A stretch of 64,000 nucleotides of DNA, taken from Phocoena phocoena. Its lineage: Eukaryota > Chordata > Mammalia > Artiodactyla > Phocoenidae. The first letter of the stretch is position 1; every line of letters starts with the position of its first letter. A model generated the notes under the pieces. It made no database searches. It saw only the letters and a program-made list of their open reading frames with translations, and was not told the DNA's origin. This document shows, one piece after another, positions 59,060-64,000 of the stretch. Location of the stretch: contig NC_089230.1 of NCBI RefSeq assembly GCF_963924675.1, positions 5,457,001-5,521,000 of the forward strand, written 5' to 3'. Both the position numbers and the translations under genes were made by a program.

Positions 59060-61050
59060 TCTTTTTTTATTCACTTTTAAAACTTTATTTTTTAAGAGTA
59101 GTTTTAGGTTCACAGCAAAATCGAGAGGAAGGTGCTACAGAGATTTCTCATGGTCCCCTGTTCCCACACATGCACAGTCTTCCCCATTATCAACATACTT
59201 CACTATAGGGCGCACTTCTTACAACTGACAAACCTGCATGGACACATCATAAACACCCTTCTTACAACTGACAAACCTGCATGGACACATCATAAACACC
59301 CAAAGACCACAGTTTACCTTAGGGCTCACTCGTGGTGGTGTACACTCTATGGGTTTAGAGAAATGTATAATGACATGTGTCTATCACTGAGTATCATACA
59401 GAGTATTTTCACATCCTGTAAGTCTTCTGTGCTCCACCTTAGTCACCCCTGCCCACCCCCAATACACTGGCAACCACTGATCCTTTTATTGTCTTCACAG
59501 TTTTGCCTTTTACAGAATGTCATATAATTGGAATCATGTAGTAGGTAGCCTTTTCAGATTGGCTTCTTTCACTTAGTAACATGCATTTAAGATTCCTCCA
59601 TTATTTTTCATGACTTGATCGTTTCTTTTTAGCACTGAATAAAATTCCATTGTCAGAATGTACCACAGTTTGTTTATCTATTCACGTACTGAAGGATATC
59701 TTGGTTGCTTCCAACTTTTGGTAATTATGAATAAAACTGCTATAAACATCCATGTGAAGGTTTTTGTGTGGACCTAATTTTCAACTTCTTTGGGTAAATA
59801 CAAGAATCGTGACTACTAGTTCCTATGGCAAGAGTATGTGTAGGTTTGTAAGAACCTGGCACTGCCTTCCAAAGTGGCTGCACCATTTTGCATTCCCACA
59901 AGCAATGAGTCAGAGTTCTTATTGTTCCACATGCTCACCAGCATTTGTTGCTGTCAGTGTTTTGGATTTTGGCCATTCTAATTGGTGTGTAGTGGTATCT
60001 CATTATTGTTTTAATTTTCATTTCCCTGATGACATATGATGTGGAACATCTTTTCATATGCTTATTTGCCATCTGTATGTCTTCTTTGATGAGGTGTCCA
60101 GGTACTTGGCCCATTTTTTAACCAGGTTGTTTATTTTCTTATTGTTGAATTTTAGAAGTACTTTGTATAGTTTGGATAGTAGTCCTTTATCAGAGTGTCT
60201 TTTGTAAACATTTTCTCCCAGTCTGTGGCTTGTCTTCTCATGATCTTGACGTTGTCTTTTGCAGAGCTGAAGGTTTTAAATTTTAATGAAGCCCAGCTTA
60301 TCAATTATTTCTTTCATGGATTGTGCCTTTGGTGTTGTATCTAAAAAGTCATCACCATACCCAAGGGAATCTAGGTTTTTTTCCTACATTATCTTGTGGA
60401 ATTTTTATAGCTTTGCATTTACATATAAGTCTATGATACATTTGAGTTGATTTTGGGGAAAAGTGTAAGGTCTGTGTCTAGATTCATTTTTTTTTTTTGG
60501 CCTGTGGATGTCTGGTTGAAACCATTTGTTAAACAGACTATCTTTGCTCCATTGTATTGGTTTTGCTCCTTTGTCAAAGATCAGTTGGATATGTTTATGG
60601 GGTGGAGGGGTCTATTTCTGGGCTCTCTATTCTATTGATTTACTTGTTTACTTTTTTCACTAATACCACACTATCTTCATTACTATAGCTTTATAGTATT
60701 TATTGAAGTTGAGTAGTGTCAGTCTTCCAACTTTGTTCTTCTTCAATGTTGTGTTGGCAATTCTGTGTCTTTTGTCTCTCTATATAAACTTTAGAGTCAG
60801 TTTGTCAATAATCATAAAATAACTTGCTGAGGTTTTGATTGGGATTGCATTGAATCTATAGATCAAGTTGGGAGGAACTGACATCTTGACAACACTGAGT
60901 TTTCCTATCCATGAACATGGAATCTCTCTGTTTACTTAGTTCTTTGACTTCGTTCATCAGACTTTTGTAGTTTTCCACATATAAATCTCGTACATATTTT
61001 ATTAGATTTTTACCTAAGTATTTCATTTTTGGGGAGGGTGCTATCCTTTC
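59060..61050 (-). mobile_element. Old L1 (L1MA/L1MB-like), antisense, 5'-truncated
   Basis: On the plus strand it starts with the antisense 3' UTR (actttattttttaagagtag, gttcacagcaaaatcgagagg). It then passes through the reverse complement of ORF2: gatatcttggttgcttccaac, ccattttgcattcccacaagc, tcatatgcttatttgccatctg, and gggattgcattgaatctatag. It ends near tacctaagtatttcatttttgg. Frames are broken. The 59216-59301 part carries a perfect 43-base tandem duplication. Confidence 0.92.
59216..59301. repeat. Perfect 43-base tandem duplication
   Basis: Copies 59216-59258 and 59259-59301 begin ttcttacaactgacaaacct and are identical over 43 bases. Confidence 0.97.
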
Positions 61051-61054
61051 TCTT

Positions 61055-61847
61055 TATTCAGTTAAAATCTCTGCTTCAAAGCCCAACCCAACTCCTTAGT
61101 AAAATTTACCCTAAAACCTTCCTCAATCAAAAAATAATTGCTCCCCATTTCTGCTTTCTATTCTCATGATATATTTTATTTATATTTCTATTGTAGTAAT
61201 AGCCACATTTTTTGTAGTATATTTTATTATAGGTAGATGTAGTGCACTTTTTTAAGGTTTTTAAAAACAATCTATTGCTACTATTTGCATCAGGTTTAGT
61301 GTCCTCCACATAATTGATGCCTAGCAATGTTTATAAAGCTATTATTTAGTTTAATTTATGCAAGGTCAACAAAGTCAGATCTTAAATGAGCCAAGTACTC
61401 TTTTGCATTATTTTCTCTCTGAAGCTTGAGTAGCTAAAATAATATTTCCCTGTTGTTATTTCATAAGATATTTCTAAAGTAAAATAATTAATATATAAAT
61501 ATGCTTGGAGATTCTAAACAAACAAATGAATGTATATAACCAGAGTATTATAGTTTCCTCTAATTCTACCTTATTTATGACCCAGTTCGAACCAACCTAA
61601 TTTGATCCTGATAGAAAAACATCATGATAGCATCTTATTGAGATGTTTTCTTAACGTAAGGCAAGAAAGCAATTAGATCCCAACTGCCTTGCAGAGGAAT
61701 GAAAACTTTTCATGTTTATTTTTCAGGGAGTAGATAAAACAATGGGGAATTGACTAGATAATATTAGGCACAGACTTGTAATTGGGACCTAATGACATGA
61801 AATATGTATGCAATATTATTAATGTTATGCCAGTAATTACATTGGAA

Positions 61848-61887
<40 letters not shown>

Positions 61888-62560
61888 CACAAAATGTCGA
61901 TGGGAACTTGTATTGGGAAACCTTGAATCTTCTTAATATCATAAATTAGCTGAATGAAAGAAGCTACTATACTGATCAGCTATTAAATGCCACCATTTAA
62001 CTGTATAGATTTCTAAAACTCTCATTTAATCTTTCTAAATATAAATGTTATCAGTTTATTATTTTTTCTCAATTTTTTAAGTTTTATTTTTCTGGTCTAA
62101 ATATTATTTGCCAACTTTAGGCCTTTAAAGCCCTGGGTAAGTGGGAGGAGATCTTAATACTTGTTCATTTATATTACTTAAGTAAACTTTCTAAACCTTT
62201 AAAACAGAAAGTACATAAGTGACATTAAAACTAGATTAATTTCAAATTTATAAGAAATGAAATCACATTAAACAATTTTAAAGTAATTTAAATTCACTAG
62301 CACTATTTTAAAGAGGACTATCTGATAAATAAATAAAATAGAAAAAATAACATTCACTATTCTTTTATTAAATAAATGACATTTACTAGAATCACCTAAC
62401 AGCAGGCACAGTTTGAAAGCCAGAAGTAAGAATTATGGACTATTTGTGTAGATTGATTGAGACACATTTGTACAGAGCAGCAAAACTGCATTATAAAAAT
62501 CCAAAGCAAAAAAAGCCATTCTGCCTCAGGTTCCCACCAAAGTTAGCGTAAAATCAATTC
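61055..62560. other. AT-rich intron
   Basis: 61080-61340 may be a diverged L2 (accttcctcaatcaaaaaat). A GT microsatellite is at 61849-61885. No gene. Confidence 0.45.
61849..61885. repeat. (TG)n microsatellite
   Basis: About eighteen uninterrupted TG units. Confidence 0.97.
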
Positions 62561-62564
62561 AGCT

Positions 62565-62935
62565 TGACATTTATTGGGACCTACTATTTGCAAGGCCCTG
62601 TGATAGGTGTTATAACAGATTTAAAATGATCAAGATATGAGTTGTACTTTCAAGGACCTAATAGGCCAGTAGATAAGACAAGCCATCTATGCAATTAACC
62701 ATAACATTATATAGATGTGCTAAGAAATATGGTGGAAATAAAAACAAAGCACTGTGGGGTCAAAAAGATAGCAAGTTTCATTCCAGCTGATGGACTAGAG
62801 GAAGATTTAATTAAAGAAATGACATTGGAACTGGGACTAGAAGAGTGGGTAGGATTTAGACAGAAAGCAGTCAGATGGCTGGGAGGATGGGTAGTGAGAG
62901 GGTTATTTTAAGCAGAGGCAAAGAGATGATCAAAT
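62565..62935 (+). repeat. Ancient dispersed repeat, family not named
   Basis: catttattgggacctactatttgc, aaggccctgtgatagg, ttcaaggacctaataggcc, then gacattggaactgggactag and gagtgggtaggatttagac. These are in the order seen in one old mammalian repeat. The 64-codon open frame here belongs to it. Confidence 0.55.
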
Positions 62936-63880
62936 AAATAAACTCCCAGAATTTAGATTGTGTTTGGGGAATTTGGTAATAATCTGGTTTGGTTGAAGCA
63001 GAAAATTTAAGAAGGGAGTAAATGCATTCTATACTGGTGGGATTGGGTTGAATTCATTTTAAATCTTTAATAGTGAAATAAACATACTCTTCATAAGAAA
63101 TTAGGTGATGCTAAAAATAGGTTATTATCAAAACAATGAGAAAACAGGACATAATCAAGAAATATTTGTTGTAACTTATTTTCAATTGCTTTTAATTAAA
63201 AATTAATCAGAAGACTTGAGAACAGGTGTTCATAAAACCTATGCAATTATATGCAACTTATGGATTTGAGAATTCACGTACATTTATCTGAGAAAGGGGT
63301 TTCATCCGATTCTCCTAAGGGTGCTTCATCCGTAAAAATGCTAAAAATCATTGCTTTAGAGGAGACTGGTTAGTTTTAAATACAAGTAAATTTTTATGAC
63401 TTTCTTTTCCTACCAAATAATATAACTTGTATTTAATTTGTCATGCTCTATTCAACTCTAAAGGATGGCACTCTCTTGCCTCCTCTTTGTCTTGCTTTTC
63501 TACTTTGTCTATTTTTTTTGGAAGGGCAAAAATAAAGTACACATTAGAGAATCTAAAAATACAGAGGTGTATGAAGAGAAAGTTAACACCCTGCATAACC
63601 CTTTGCACTCATTCCTCCCACAACTGGGAATGTATTTGTCCACAGATTTTAACCCTCACACCACATAGATTTATGTTCACATTGTGTGTGTGCACATGAA
63701 TGTGTGTGAGAAAGAGAGACAGAGACAGAGAGACTGAGACAGAGACAAACAGAGATGTTTTCTTCTTTTTCTAAAATAAAAATGGTATTCTTCTAAACAA
63801 AAAGTGCAAACTCTACACATTTTTGTTTTAATTTTTAAACAATGCACCATGGACATCTTTCCAGGTCAGTACACATGAAT
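62936..63880. other. AT-rich intron
   Basis: AG-rich simple sequence lies at about 63704-63755 and old L1-3'-end-like words at about 63790-63870 (aatgcaccatggacatctttcc). The two overlapping open frames near 63430-63700 are chance frames. Confidence 0.45.
63704..63755. repeat. Purine-rich (GAGA/GACA) simple repeat
   Basis: Repeated agagac and agagag words. Confidence 0.85.
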
Positions 63881-64000
63881 TTTTAAATTTATTTATTTAT
63901 TTCAGTTTTGGCTGCGTTGGGTCTTCATTGCTGCACGTGGGCTTTCTCTAGTTGCGGCGAGCGGGGGTTACTCTTTGTTGCGGTGTGCAGGCTTCTCATT
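63881..64000 (-). mobile_element. CHR-2-type SINE, long form, antisense, cut by window end
   Basis: Begins with a TTTATTTA tail in antisense, then gttttggctgcgttgggtc and gctttctctagttgcggcgag. It is the reverse complement of the long 3' region seen at 54310-54360. The head lies beyond the window. Confidence 0.93.

Larger units (their letters stand above)
4191..64000 (-). other. PACRG: PACRG intron upstream of the exon (partial, inferred)
   Basis: I found no sequence for the preceding PACRG exon, which should end in codons for a GNKIAWK-like peptide, so the rest of the window is inferred to be one intron. The search was by eye. A short exon, alternative first exon or noncoding transcript could have been missed. 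Confidence 0.6.

Noticed and set aside
59132..59527. 131-codon frame containing a repeated peptide
   Set aside because: It lies in the antisense L1 3' UTR, and the repeat is the 43-base tandem duplication.
62717..62911. 64-codon plus-strand frame beginning MLRNMVEIKTKH
   Set aside because: It matches the word order of an old dispersed repeat also seen elsewhere in the window.
4191..64000. Search for the preceding PACRG exon (GNKIAWK-like end)
   Set aside because: No matching codons followed by a donor were noticed on the minus strand. The scan was by eye and cannot exclude a short exon.

Overview
This window is nuclear DNA from a mammal, most likely a cetacean and probably a toothed whale. 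The tRNA-derived SINEs have the head (gggcttccctggtggcgcag), body and tail of the CHR-2 family known from whales and dolphins. An older CHR-1-type copy is also present, and the bovine-type SINEs expected in a ruminant were not seen. The species itself cannot be read from the sequence.

Only one coding segment can be supported: a 172-base internal exon on the minus strand at 3997-4168. Its 57 complete codons match PACRG (Parkin co-regulated gene), an inner-junction protein of ciliary doublet microtubules. Both splice sites look good. The rest of the window is best read as PACRG intron: the downstream intron at 1-3996 and the upstream intron from 4169 to the window end. PACRG introns are very large in other mammals, so one exon in 64 kb is expected. 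I saw no second exon, tRNA, rRNA, snRNA, CpG-island promoter or CRISPR array. The many other open frames are short chance frames or pieces of transposons.

Layout: 2.9-3.4 kb holds an antisense L1 3' fragment, possibly with a 3' transduction. 4.0-4.2 kb is the exon. 4.5-5.3 kb holds two pure TA tracts. 6.8-13.2 kb is a full-length but dead L1 with matching target-site duplications and two CHR-2 SINEs nested in ORF2. 14-16 kb has ancient repeat, L2 and unassigned intron. 16.4-20.4 kb is an old L1 patchwork with an inverted segment. 21-36 kb carries scattered MIR and L2 copies, two CHR-2 SINEs, an L1 3' end, an MLT1-like LTR and an ancient dispersed repeat. 36.5-38.3 kb is an L1/HAL1-like element, followed by the CHR-1-type SINE. 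38.7-46.5 kb is mostly unassigned AT-rich intron with one CHR-2 SINE and one L2. 46.6-49.7 kb is an old L1 lacking its 3' end. 50-59 kb has MIR, L2 and a full-length CHR-2 SINE. 59.1-61.05 kb is an antisense L1. The last 120 bases are a CHR-2 SINE cut by the window end.

No undescribed biological system was found. The most interesting signals are structural: layered insertions that can be dated by nesting, a candidate L1 3' transduction, a strong G-quadruplex motif in the predicted PACRG intronic RNA, a perfect 43-base tandem duplication and a perfect 16-base hairpin. Repeat family names come from recognition by eye; approximate boundaries are stated where they matter.
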